Assembly (NCBI GenBank): GCA_938034715.1
Contig: CALHMM010000068.1
Span: 1-8,558 of the forward strand
Direction: 5' to 3'
Length of the DNA stretch: 8,558 nt
Source of the DNA: Minisyncoccota bacterium
GTDB taxonomy: Bacteria; Patescibacteriota; Minisyncoccia; Moranbacterales; GCA-2747515
Shown here: in pieces, positions 1 through 6,158 of the stretch
Layout: each line of letters begins with the position of its first letter
Numbering within the stretch: the first letter of the stretch is position 1
Notes under the pieces: generated by a model
What the model saw: only the letters and a program-made list of their open reading frames with translations
The model's database searches: none
What the model was told of the DNA's origin: nothing
Position numbers and translations under genes: made by a program

Positions 1-720
1 TTGCATTTTTTGATCGAGGAAAAAATAGTCAATTCTCCAACCGACATTTCGGTCTCTTGCTCGCGTTATAGTATCCCAATAAGAATAGACTTCTACTACT
101 TCAGGATTTAGTGAGCGCCAAACATCAAGCCAGTTATCAGATACAACTCTATCCATCCAAGCTCTTTCCTTGGGATGAAAACCGATTTTTCCGTCATTTT
201 CCTTCGCTCTTTTGATATCAATTTCAGTATGAGCGACGTTTACATCACCACCTACGATTACCTCATGTCCTTTGTCGCGAAGGTGATTGATGTAATCTAG
301 GACTTTATCATAAAAAACTAGCTTATCATCCCAAGCATCATCACTTTTCCCTCCGTTAGGGAAATAAATTGAAAAAATATCATATACGGTTGATTTTTTT
401 GTAAAAGAAATATGAGAAACGCGGCCTTCATCCATATTTGGTGCGTGTGGTACATTGGTATGAAAGGTTATGTCCTCACATGTCTTTATGAAATCTTTCT
501 TGAGCCAAATACCCGTTCCTGCATATCCTTTTTTTTGAGCGCTGTGGTAGTACTGATCGTATTTGGGATGCTGTGTAAGGTACTCACTGAACTGTTCTCT
601 ATTGCCTTTTATTTCTTGAAACAACAGTATGTCAGCTTTGTACTGTTGAACAAAATCCTGTAAATCACCTTTTCGCTCGACAGCTCTTATTCCATTAACA
701 TTCCAGGTGATGATTTTCAT
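1..720 (-). CDS. xth: Exodeoxyribonuclease III (AP endonuclease), 3' end cut off by window edge
   Basis: The ORF starts at an ATG at 720 and is open to base 1, giving 240 codons. ExoIII proteins are usually about 250-270 residues, so only a short C-terminal piece is missing, including the expected catalytic Asp-His near the end. Visible family motifs are the N-terminal MKIITWNVNGIRA (Asn7, Asn9), LLFQEIK with metal-binding Glu36, GYAGTGIW (65-72), SIYFPNG with Tyr119, GGDVNVAH with Asp159 and Asn161, FHPKERAWMDR (181-191) and RNVGWRIDYFF (224-234). The family acts in the cytosol in base-excision repair, cutting 5' to abasic sites and removing 3' blocking groups and nucleotides with Mg2+. The usual QETK is QEIK here, a mild variation. 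No strong Shine-Dalgarno lies before the ATG. An extended -10 element sits about 30 bases upstream. The gene follows the HAD phosphatase gene by 173 bp and has no obvious link to the surface genes. Family confidence is high; the symbol (xth/exoA) is by family. Confidence 0.95.
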   Translation of the reverse strand, partial: MKIITWNVNGIRAVERKGDLQDFVQQYKADILLFQEIKGNREQFSEYLTQHPKYDQYYHSAQKKGYAGTGIWLKKDFIKTCEDITFHTNVPHAPNMDEGRVSHISFTKKSTVYDIFSIYFPNGGKSDDAWDDKLVFYDKVLDYINHLRDKGHEVIVGGDVNVAHTEIDIKRAKENDGKIGFHPKERAWMDRVVSDNWLDVWRSLNPEVVEVYSYWDTITRARDRNVGWRIDYFFLDQKMQ

Positions 721-751
721 AATTTTTCCAGTAATGATTGTTGATAGATGC

Positions 752-760
752 AGTATATCA
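752..760 (-). promoter_or_regulatory. Candidate extended -10 promoter for the exonuclease III gene
   Basis: Read on the minus strand, the sequence is TGATATACT: a TG dinucleotide, one base, then TATACT (5 of 6 to TATAAT). It lies about 30 bases before the ATG at 720, which would give a 5' leader of roughly 25 nt. No good -35 hexamer stands at 16-18 bp, which is tolerable for an extended -10 promoter. AT-rich intergenic DNA yields such matches by chance, so this is only a candidate. Confidence 0.35.
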
Positions 761-893
761 AAAATCTAGTAAAGCGTCTTGATTTGTGGGAATGATTTTT
801 CTAAGAAGACTCCTCACTAAAATTGATAACCACTGATCCGAAAAAGAAGAATCATTGAATCCGCTAAGAATCGCTTCTCGGGTTATGTTGTTT

Positions 894-1496
894 TTAGTTT
901 GATTGTAACAGTGATGCTATATCACGTAAGTGTGATAGTATTGCATCTGGTTGACCTCTTTCTAAGCGATTTTTTTCGTGGTAGCCGCAGTCTAGAGCAA
1001 TTGTTCTAACACCAATCTCGCGTGCCTCTAGGATATCACCAAGCGTATCTGTGATAAAAATTGATTGATCGATGGGAACTCCATGCTGATCAAAAAGGAT
1101 CTTGAATTTTTCTACTTTTGATCGGTGTGTCTCCATACCTAGAATACTTTTAAATAGATCTGCAATTTTGTTATTCTTTAAATACTGATTAATCAGATCT
1201 TCGAATCCAGATGTTATGATGTGGAGTTCATGTTCATGCGCAAGGCTTTTGAGTATGTTTTTAACTTCTTCATCGATTCGGAGAGCTGTGTGTGTATCTT
1301 TTATAAAATTGTGGTATGCATGCCAATCAATATTACTTAGATCCTTTGGTGTTGATTCAAAAATATTTCCATCGGAAAGTTTTTTAAAATCTTCAATAGA
1401 TAATTCACTCCCAATAAAAGTACTTATATTTGAACGATGAAATTCAAAGGTATCATGAATTACACCATCAAAGTCAAAAATGATTACATCTTTCAT
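894..1496 (-). CDS. HAD-superfamily hydrolase, phosphoglycolate phosphatase-like
   Basis: This is a 200-residue soluble protein with the four HAD motifs. Motif I is FDFDGVIHD with nucleophile Asp8 and acid/base Asp10. Motif II is IITSG (Ser96). Motif III is a Lys in the SKVEKF segment (Lys127 or Lys130). Motif IV is ITDTLGDILEA with Asp150 and Asp154 for Mg2+. Residues 15-85 between motifs I and II form a mostly helical C1-type cap, as in phosphoglycolate phosphatase and beta-phosphoglucomutase relatives. The expected activity is hydrolysis of a phosphate monoester in the cytosol through an aspartyl-phosphate intermediate. The substrate cannot be read from the sequence; sugar phosphate, phosphoglycolate and nucleotide are all possible. 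The length is normal for the family. An AAGGAA Shine-Dalgarno supports the ATG at 1496. The gene lies between the fasciclin terminator hairpin and the exonuclease III gene and is probably transcribed separately from the surface genes. Confidence 0.88.
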   Translation of the reverse strand: MKDVIIFDFDGVIHDTFEFHRSNISTFIGSELSIEDFKKLSDGNIFESTPKDLSNIDWHAYHNFIKDTHTALRIDEEVKNILKSLAHEHELHIITSGFEDLINQYLKNNKIADLFKSILGMETHRSKVEKFKILFDQHGVPIDQSIFITDTLGDILEAREIGVRTIALDCGYHEKNRLERGQPDAILSHLRDIASLLQSN

Positions 1497-1500
1497 AGCA

Positions 1501-1506
1501 TTCCTT
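1501..1506 (-). promoter_or_regulatory. Shine-Dalgarno of the HAD phosphatase gene
   Basis: The minus strand reads AAGGAA four bases before the ATG at 1496. It fixes this start over the overlapping out-of-frame ATG four bases upstream. It is one of only two clear Shine-Dalgarno sequences in the window. Confidence 0.6.
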
Positions 1507-1573
1507 AATTTGAAGTGGTATGGAGTTGAAATTTTTACTTAGTGGTTTTTGTTTGCCCAAGATTATTCAAGCA

Positions 1574-1601
1574 AAGAGGTCCTACATAAGCAGGACCTCT
1601 T
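1574..1601 (-). terminator. Hairpin, likely transcription terminator of the fasciclin gene
   Basis: This is a perfect 10-bp inverted repeat (AAGAGGTCCT and AGGACCTCTT) around an 8-base loop, 46 bases after the fasciclin stop codon. The stem is GC-richer than its surroundings. On the minus strand it is followed only by TTTGCTTG, a weak U-tract, so termination may be inefficient or partly factor-dependent. The stem is symmetric and could act in both directions, but no plus-strand gene is seen. Its position separates the fasciclin gene from the HAD gene. Confidence 0.6.
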
Positions 1602-1647
1602 AATACTTTATACTTGATCATTTTGTGGCCTAATGACCAGTAGGGAG

Positions 1648-2391
1648 TTAGCTCTTTGGAAGAAGAACTGTGTCAATCACGTGAATCACTCCATTTGATT
1701 GCTCAAGGTCAGCAGTAGTCACTGTTGCGACATTTCCACTTTCATCAGTTACGGTTACTTTTCCTCCTTCATTTTTGAGGATTAGTTTTCCACCTTGCAC
1801 AGTAGCTACCTCATGTGAACCTCCACCTTCAGTAACCATCTTTACTACATCTTCGCTCATTGCTTTTGCTGGAACGACATGGTATGTAAGGATCGCTGAA
1901 AGATCAGCCTTGTTCTCGGGTAGTAAAAGTGTCTCTACTGTCCCGGCTGGAAGAGCTTCGAAAGCACTGTCTACTGGGGCAAATACTGTGAATGGTCCTT
2001 CCCCTGAGAGAGTCTCAGCAAGTCCAGCAGCTGTTACAGCTGCAACAAGAGTTGAGTGGTCTGGTGAAGCGATCGCAGCTTCCACAACATTGGTTGTAGG
2101 TGTTACTGCATCAACTACTGCTTCTCCTGCATCAGCAGCCTTGTCCATAGCACCTTCTCCTAGATCAGCAGCCTTGTCCATAGCGTCTCCTGCCATCTTA
2201 CCTGCATCATCCATAGCGTCTCCTCCTGCATCAACGACAGCATCTTTTGCATCCATTACTTCTTCTTGTGCAACTTCTACTGTATCGTCAATTACTGTAG
2301 TGACGTCATCTGCTGCTCCACAACCTGCTAGTCCCACGACTGCTACAAGCGAAAGTGATGCAACATTTCCTTTCTTTACGATGTTTTTCAT
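1648..2391 (-). CDS. Fasciclin (FAS1)-domain lipoprotein with 11-residue-repeat stalk
   Basis: This is a 247-residue secreted lipoprotein. The N terminus has KK-charged residues, a short hydrophobic stretch (about 11-22) and a lipobox L21-A22-G23-C24, so it should be cleaved before Cys24, lipidated and tethered to the membrane. Residues about 46-95 form an Ala/Asp-rich, proline-free segment of 11-residue repeats (AMDKAAD core), probably a long amphipathic helix, ending at a TPTTN linker. Residues about 101-247 are one FAS1 domain, with the H1 box GPFTVFAPVDSAFEAL (132-147), YHVVP (170-174) and the H2 box SNGVIHVIDTVLLP (232-245). FAS1 domains mediate adhesion to proteins or glycans in known cases; the ligand here is unknown. 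The ATG lacks a good Shine-Dalgarno. Two candidate promoters lie upstream and a hairpin terminator downstream, so it is probably monocistronic. The long opposite-strand open frame is a by-product of the biased Ala/Asp codons. Confidence 0.95.
   Translation of the reverse strand: MKNIVKKGNVASLSLVAVVGLAGCGAADDVTTVIDDTVEVAQEEVMDAKDAVVDAGGDAMDDAGKMAGDAMDKAADLGEGAMDKAADAGEAVVDAVTPTTNVVEAAIASPDHSTLVAAVTAAGLAETLSGEGPFTVFAPVDSAFEALPAGTVETLLLPENKADLSAILTYHVVPAKAMSEDVVKMVTEGGGSHEVATVQGGKLILKNEGGKVTVTDESGNVATVTTADLEQSNGVIHVIDTVLLPKS
2131..2184 (-). repeat. Two exact 21-bp direct repeats, 33 bp apart, in the stalk of the lipoprotein
   Basis: The copies lie at 2131-2151 and 2164-2184 and are identical over 21 bases. 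The 33-bp period equals 11 codons, so the repeat encodes successive AMDKAAD units and stays in frame. Less exact units continue on both sides at the protein level (residues 46-95). This suggests growth of the stalk by tandem duplication. Confidence 0.85.
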
Positions 2392-2407
2392 GTTGATTTT
2401 TTAATTG

Positions 2408-2437
2408 GTTATACCGTGATTTCTCTAATCAAGTGAA
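2408..2437 (-). promoter_or_regulatory. Candidate proximal promoter of the fasciclin gene
   Basis: The minus strand has TTCACT (4 of 6 to the -35 consensus), an 18-bp spacer and TATAAC (5 of 6 to the -10 consensus, at 2408-2413). The predicted transcript would start near 2400, leaving only about 9 nt before the ATG at 2391. That fits the lack of a Shine-Dalgarno and suggests an almost leaderless message. Confidence 0.4.
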
Positions 2438-2470
2438 ACAGGCCACGCCTCCCAATGATTATGTATCTAA

Positions 2471-2499
2471 ATACTATAGGAGAGCTAGTGGCGTGTCAA
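2471..2499 (-). promoter_or_regulatory. Candidate distal promoter of the fasciclin gene
   Basis: The minus strand has a perfect TTGACA (2494-2499), a 17-bp spacer and TAGTAT (2471-2476), which keeps the T, A and final T of the -10 consensus. A start near 2464 would give a leader of about 73 nt that contains the proximal promoter. It lies in the 194-bp gap after the lyase-like gene. Confidence 0.45.
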
Positions 2500-2585
2500 G
2501 CTGTGTATAAATTACATATTTATGCTATCTTGACTCAATATTTATTAGCATTTTTTGGGAATTGCTTTTGGATTGTATCTGTACC

Positions 2586-3680
2586 TTATTGTAGCAGATC
2601 GCTAAACTTTTCTGTTGAAATAGCAAAGTTACTTAACTGTATGTAGCTGTCTGTATCTGGGGCATACCTATCTCCAGATCCTCCATGGAAAGGACTTACT
2701 AAGAGTGTATCTGCTCTGCCTTTTGCATCCAGGCCCCAACGTAAATCATTCCTGTCCATTACTAGTTGGTGCATTCCACCATTTTCACTCATCCAGACTT
2801 GCAGGATTCCATCCTTGTTATTTCCAGTATTACGCTTTATGCGTTGGGTCATTGTATAGCGCACCCCAGTTTTCCAATTAAATCCAAGCCCGTCCTGGTC
2901 TCCAAATATCTCACGTTGATCGACGTGGTAAAGATAGATTGCCGCACGACCATACTGACCCTCTCTATCATCCCAAATAAACCTCGATGAGAATCCCTCT
3001 CCATTACGTGGTACATTTCCTCCAGTATATTCACCTTGAGGACTCCCGATTCCAGCGATTTTTCCAGAAATCTGAAAGTCAAAGCCCGGTTCAAATAGTA
3101 CGGTCATACGCTGATAAATTTCATCCTGTGGTTCAAAGGCGACTCCTGCGCTTCCGCCTGATTTTAAATTTCCATGCGCTCCCTTTGGTAGAAGTATTCG
3201 TAACTGTTGATCCTTACCAGTACGCACAATCGATGCACGTTTGTGAAAATTTGCCCACCGTACCTCACCCCAATTTGAATCGTCTTTAAACATCGTATCT
3301 GTATAGATCCCTACTAATTCATCCGAAAAGTCATTTTTGAGAATATTCGCTTGTTCAATTGAACTGTGATTTTCTACGTTTTCCATATCTGGTAATAGCT
3401 TTTCCCCTTTTGGAGCACTGGTACTATGGACTGAATTTACTACTTGATTTAAAAACTGCACTGGCCTGTCGTCGATATATAGAGCTACTTTACTACGCCT
3501 TTGTATCTGCGCTATCTCTTTTTCTCCTATATTTTCTTGACCATTTGACTGAGAAAATAGAGACTTGCCCGCTAGTAAAACTCCTCCTACAACAATCGAT
3601 GCAATCAGCACTGCTAATACGTAGTATTTTTTCTCAATGTATAAATATTGTTGCATGGATGATTTTTTCTCTTGCGACAT
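2586..3680 (-). CDS. Membrane-anchored polysaccharide lyase family 14-like protein
   Basis: This 364-residue protein has a short cytoplasmic start, one membrane segment (about 20-38) without a clear cleavage site, an 80-90 residue region I cannot assign, and a C-terminal beta-jelly-roll-like domain (about 127-356). That domain carries a PL14 pattern: a GFDFQISGKIAGIG segment (199-212), GFSSRFIW (229-236), YLYHVDQ (249-255), a long strand with GILQVWM (291-297) and HGGSGDRYAPDTDSYI (332-347). PL14 enzymes cleave uronate polymers such as alginate or glucuronan by beta-elimination. From memory of the Chlorella virus enzyme vAL-1, the active site uses a Lys, a Ser-x-Arg and a Tyr-x-Tyr. Lys207, Ser231/Arg233 and Tyr249/Tyr251 are plausible equivalents. 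The active site would face outside the membrane. No clear Shine-Dalgarno marks the ATG; Met9 is an alternative start. The gene follows the dehydrogenase gene by 61 bp, probably in one transcript. The substrate is inferred only from the family, and a non-catalytic glycan-binding role is possible. Confidence 0.75.
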   Translation of the reverse strand: MSQEKKSSMQQYLYIEKKYYVLAVLIASIVVGGVLLAGKSLFSQSNGQENIGEKEIAQIQRRSKVALYIDDRPVQFLNQVVNSVHSTSAPKGEKLLPDMENVENHSSIEQANILKNDFSDELVGIYTDTMFKDDSNWGEVRWANFHKRASIVRTGKDQQLRILLPKGAHGNLKSGGSAGVAFEPQDEIYQRMTVLFEPGFDFQISGKIAGIGSPQGEYTGGNVPRNGEGFSSRFIWDDREGQYGRAAIYLYHVDQREIFGDQDGLGFNWKTGVRYTMTQRIKRNTGNNKDGILQVWMSENGGMHQLVMDRNDLRWGLDAKGRADTLLVSPFHGGSGDRYAPDTDSYIQLSNFAISTEKFSDLLQ

Positions 3681-3741
3681 TTACGAGATGATCACTATTG
3701 CTTTGTAAGAACTTGTATACATTTATTTGGACATATGTGGG

Positions 3742-4941
3742 TCATTGTCTGAAAATACTTGGATCTATGCGGATGATTTTGTCGTCGCTTGGTTTCACGC
3801 TTTTTGCTCGACCATCAGTATTGCTTGTAGTGAGGTAAAATTTTCCATCAGGTCCCAGTTGCAGAGTTCTGAGTCTGCCATATTCACCTCGGAAGTGTGC
3901 GACAATTGAGACCACATTTGTGTTTGTGCGATCTAGTTTTGCTTCATAAAGCGACTCCCCTCTGAGACCAGCGAAAAAGATGCTGCCATCCCAGTACAAT
4001 GCACTTGCTGGAGCCCATGTTTCATCAGGCCCAGAGTGGGCGACGGGCATTTCTAGTCCCTGTTCAACCATATCACCTTCAATAATGGGCCATCCGTAAT
4101 TTTTTCCTGGGGATATCTGATTTAGCTCATCCATTCCGGAATTACCAATTCCAGATCGACCATGTTCTGTCGACCATATTTGTCCGTCGTTATCCCATGT
4201 AAGACCCTGTGGGTTCCTGTGACCTAGAGAATACACTGCGTTTCCAAATGGATTATCAGCGGGGATATTGCCATCGTCGTGAAGTCGCAAAATCTTACCC
4301 GCAAGTGACTCTTCGTCCTGAGCAAGGTCCTCAATGGTTGCATCCCCTGTAGTTATATAGAGAAATCCATCAGGCCCAAAAGCAATCCGCCCGCCGTCGT
4401 GGTATACAGCTCCAGGTATATCATCAATGATTACTTTTGAGTTCGTTAAAATATCATCGATCAGCGTATACCGCGTTACTCGATTGAGCGAATCTGACTT
4501 TCCCTCGCTTTTGTATGTTTGATAAACATAGATCCAATTGTTTGATGCGAACGCAGGATGTTTTGCTAAGCCCAGAAGGCCTCCCTCTCCCTTAGTTATG
4601 CTTTCTCCTATGGACGGGACCGTTATTTCTTGTCGTACTTCTTGCTGAGTGTCGGAACTATTTACAGACAAGCGAACAATCTTTCCCGTTCTCTCAGTGA
4701 TTAAAAGTTCATCTTTTGACAAAAATATCATTCCCCATGGAATTGAAAGATTCCTTGCTACTACTTGGATTTTTGGTGCATCATCACTCTGGCTTACTTC
4801 TAGGTCTTGATTATCTATTTCACTAGTCACACCAGTTGGCAGGGCAGACTGTGTAGGAGAAAAAATATTTCGAAGAAAATACAAAATGACTCCAATTGTT
4901 GTTATTATAACAAAACCTCCGATGATGTACCTACTTTTCAT
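3742..4941 (-). CDS. Membrane-anchored PQQ-type glucose/sorbosone dehydrogenase-like protein
   Basis: This 399-residue protein has an N-terminal membrane anchor (about 5-23), a polar linker to about residue 56 and a six-bladed beta-propeller of the GSDH/aldose sugar dehydrogenase family. Signature segments are LSIPWGM (65-71), KGEGGLLGLAKHPAF (117-131), YHDGGRIAFGPDGFLYITTGD (180-200) with candidate catalytic His181 and nearby Arg185, AGKILRL (214-220), YSLGHRNPQGLTWD (237-250), STEHG (257-261), DELNQISPGKNYGWP (271-285) and GRLRTLQLGPDGKFYLTTS (355-373). Family members oxidise aldoses at the outer face of the membrane using PQQ and Ca2+ and pass electrons to the respiratory chain or an acceptor. 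No PQQ synthesis gene is seen here. The length matches soluble aldose dehydrogenases plus an anchor. The stop is TGA with no stop directly after it. No Shine-Dalgarno precedes the ATG. The gene lies 61 bp upstream of the lyase-like gene, probably as the first gene of a pair. Confidence 0.88.
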   Translation of the reverse strand: MKSRYIIGGFVIITTIGVILYFLRNIFSPTQSALPTGVTSEIDNQDLEVSQSDDAPKIQVVARNLSIPWGMIFLSKDELLITERTGKIVRLSVNSSDTQQEVRQEITVPSIGESITKGEGGLLGLAKHPAFASNNWIYVYQTYKSEGKSDSLNRVTRYTLIDDILTNSKVIIDDIPGAVYHDGGRIAFGPDGFLYITTGDATIEDLAQDEESLAGKILRLHDDGNIPADNPFGNAVYSLGHRNPQGLTWDNDGQIWSTEHGRSGIGNSGMDELNQISPGKNYGWPIIEGDMVEQGLEMPVAHSGPDETWAPASALYWDGSIFFAGLRGESLYEAKLDRTNTNVVSIVAHFRGEYGRLRTLQLGPDGKFYLTTSNTDGRAKSVKPSDDKIIRIDPSIFRQ

Positions 4942-4988
4942 TGTCGTAGAGTATGATGGAATTTAGAGTAGAAATTATTTGTCAGTTT

Positions 4989-5001
4989 TTGAAATTTTCA
5001 A
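4989..5001. repeat. Short perfect palindrome upstream of the dehydrogenase gene
   Basis: TTGAAATTTTCAA has 6-bp arms around one base. It lies about 50 bases before the dehydrogenase ATG and just downstream of the candidate start site near 5037. It could be a repressor operator, but a short AT-rich palindrome is easily found by chance. Confidence 0.25.
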
Positions 5002-5043
5002 TAGTCACTAAATACATATTTTCACATTTTTGTTTGTCCCTGT

Positions 5044-5049
5044 ATTATA
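5044..5049 (-). promoter_or_regulatory. Candidate -10 element for the dehydrogenase-lyase pair
   Basis: A perfect TATAAT on the minus strand, inside the 218-bp gap between the deacetylase and dehydrogenase genes. The start would be near 5037, giving a leader of about 95 nt. No acceptable -35 is seen at 16-18 bp, and there is no TG extension. A weaker alternative is TTGAAA, 18 bp, TAATTT closer to the gene. The rest of the gap (4942-5159) shows no convincing terminator and no small ORF. Confidence 0.3.
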
Positions 5050-5159
5050 CCCCAAAACGACATGACATCGTCTGTGCTCTAGGCTTGTAAAATAAACGCA
5101 TCCATAAATACCCATCACTTATAATGGTTCAAAAATCCTCTAAATAGAATCAGACAATT

Positions 5160-6149
5160 CTAGTAATTATAGATGTTAGAGTACTGAGCAAACGTTATAG
5201 AATAAGTATCGGGTTCTGAATTCAAGAGTGCTAACAAGTCATAGAAGTAAAAATCATATGCGAGCCAATCAACTTCCCCGTCTAATGTCGTGAAGTCTTG
5301 TGGGTGGACTGTTATGACACAGAGATTTTTACCTAGCCATTGATCTTCACAATTGGTGAGGATCTCATGCGGACTAAAAATTTTTTTTGTGTTGTACTGA
5401 TAGACACTCGCACTAGAATCGAAATGAGCCTCATCATTTGAAGATATTTGGCTAAATCCTATGTCTTCTACGGCTTCTCTAGCATCTTGCGAGAGTAAGT
5501 TTTCTGGAGGAATGAATGTCTCTACATCGGCAAATCCCATCTCAATAAGAGAATCTCTTCCTTGTACGATCTTGTCATAAGCATCTTCATAGCTCAGTGA
5601 TTCAAACTCCGCAAATTCTCCTTGGCCCACACTTATCCGTTCATGATCAAGCCCATGTTGCGCAATTTCAAACATACACTTTTTTTTGCGTAGGAGGTTT
5701 GTCATTTTTGATGAGCCTTCTATCTTATCTGGGATCACACCTAGTACAGGCTTTATGCCGAGTACTTCACTGTCAGCTATCATGCTTTCAACAATATCGT
5801 AATAGTAGTCGTCTTGGATGTCATCTATGCGTACGGTATAGAACCTTGCATCCCTTGGTAGGGATTCATAGTCTTGTTTATCGCAGACTACCTCCTTTTG
5901 CTCTTGCTGACCCTTGGCAATAGGAATCGCTTCCGAACGAGGTGCACTATTTCCAAACATCAATGATTTTACGCCGAAATTACTCTCTTTTTGTTTTGTA
6001 ATTGCTGTAAAGTAAAGCATAAATGTTCCACCAAAAATCAGACATGTCAGGAGTGATATCGAGATTGATTTTGCCCAACCAATTTTAGTAATTAGGGCAA
6101 ATACTAAAACGATGATCGACAAAATAAGAGTGATTGAACCAGTGAACAT
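5160..6149 (-). CDS. Membrane-anchored NodB/DUF2334-type polysaccharide deacetylase
   Basis: This 329-residue protein has two N-terminal membrane segments (about 5-22 and 28-50), a linker, and an extracytoplasmic deacetylase-like (beta/alpha) barrel (about 100-320). Recognisable motifs are VRIDDIQ (106-112) with Asp109/Asp110, PVLGVIPDKI (134-143), EIAQHGLDHE (161-170) giving the metal-binding HxxxH pair His165/His169, FIPPENLLSQDAREAVEDIGF (212-232) and VITVHPQDF (278-286) with His282. Family-4 carbohydrate esterases and DUF2334 proteins remove N- or O-acetyl groups from N-acetylhexosamine polymers using a divalent metal. The usual RxPxG third motif is replaced by PPEN, as expected of DUF2334 rather than classical NodB. 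The ATG is 9 bp after the glycosyltransferase stop and lacks a good Shine-Dalgarno, which suggests translational coupling. Its partner is therefore probably the polymer made by that transferase. The stop is TAG. The fold is well supported; the exact substrate is inferred. Confidence 0.85.
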   Translation of the reverse strand: MFTGSITLILSIIVLVFALITKIGWAKSISISLLTCLIFGGTFMLYFTAITKQKESNFGVKSLMFGNSAPRSEAIPIAKGQQEQKEVVCDKQDYESLPRDARFYTVRIDDIQDDYYYDIVESMIADSEVLGIKPVLGVIPDKIEGSSKMTNLLRKKKCMFEIAQHGLDHERISVGQGEFAEFESLSYEDAYDKIVQGRDSLIEMGFADVETFIPPENLLSQDAREAVEDIGFSQISSNDEAHFDSSASVYQYNTKKIFSPHEILTNCEDQWLGKNLCVITVHPQDFTTLDGEVDWLAYDFYFYDLLALLNSEPDTYSITFAQYSNIYNY

Positions 6150-6158
6150 AGTAGTATT

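Noticed and set aside
412..663. Plus-strand open frame of 83 codons
   Set aside because: It lies wholly inside the exonuclease III gene, whose conserved motifs are on the minus strand.
1775..2404. Long plus-strand open frame (209 codons) opposite the fasciclin gene
   Set aside because: It mirrors the Ala/Asp-rich codons of the lipoprotein. Its Ser/Ala/Thr-rich translation has no domain, and the minus-strand gene has a lipobox and FAS1 motifs.
2521..2566. ATGCTA/TAGCAT inverted repeat followed by a T-run on the plus strand
   Set aside because: The stem is only 6 AT-rich bp with an 18-base loop, and no plus-strand gene precedes it. On the minus strand there is no T-run, so it is not a convincing terminator for the lyase-like gene.
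5121..5126. TATAAT on the plus strand
   Set aside because: There is no -35 partner, and it would drive transcription into the antisense of the deacetylase with no gene to serve.
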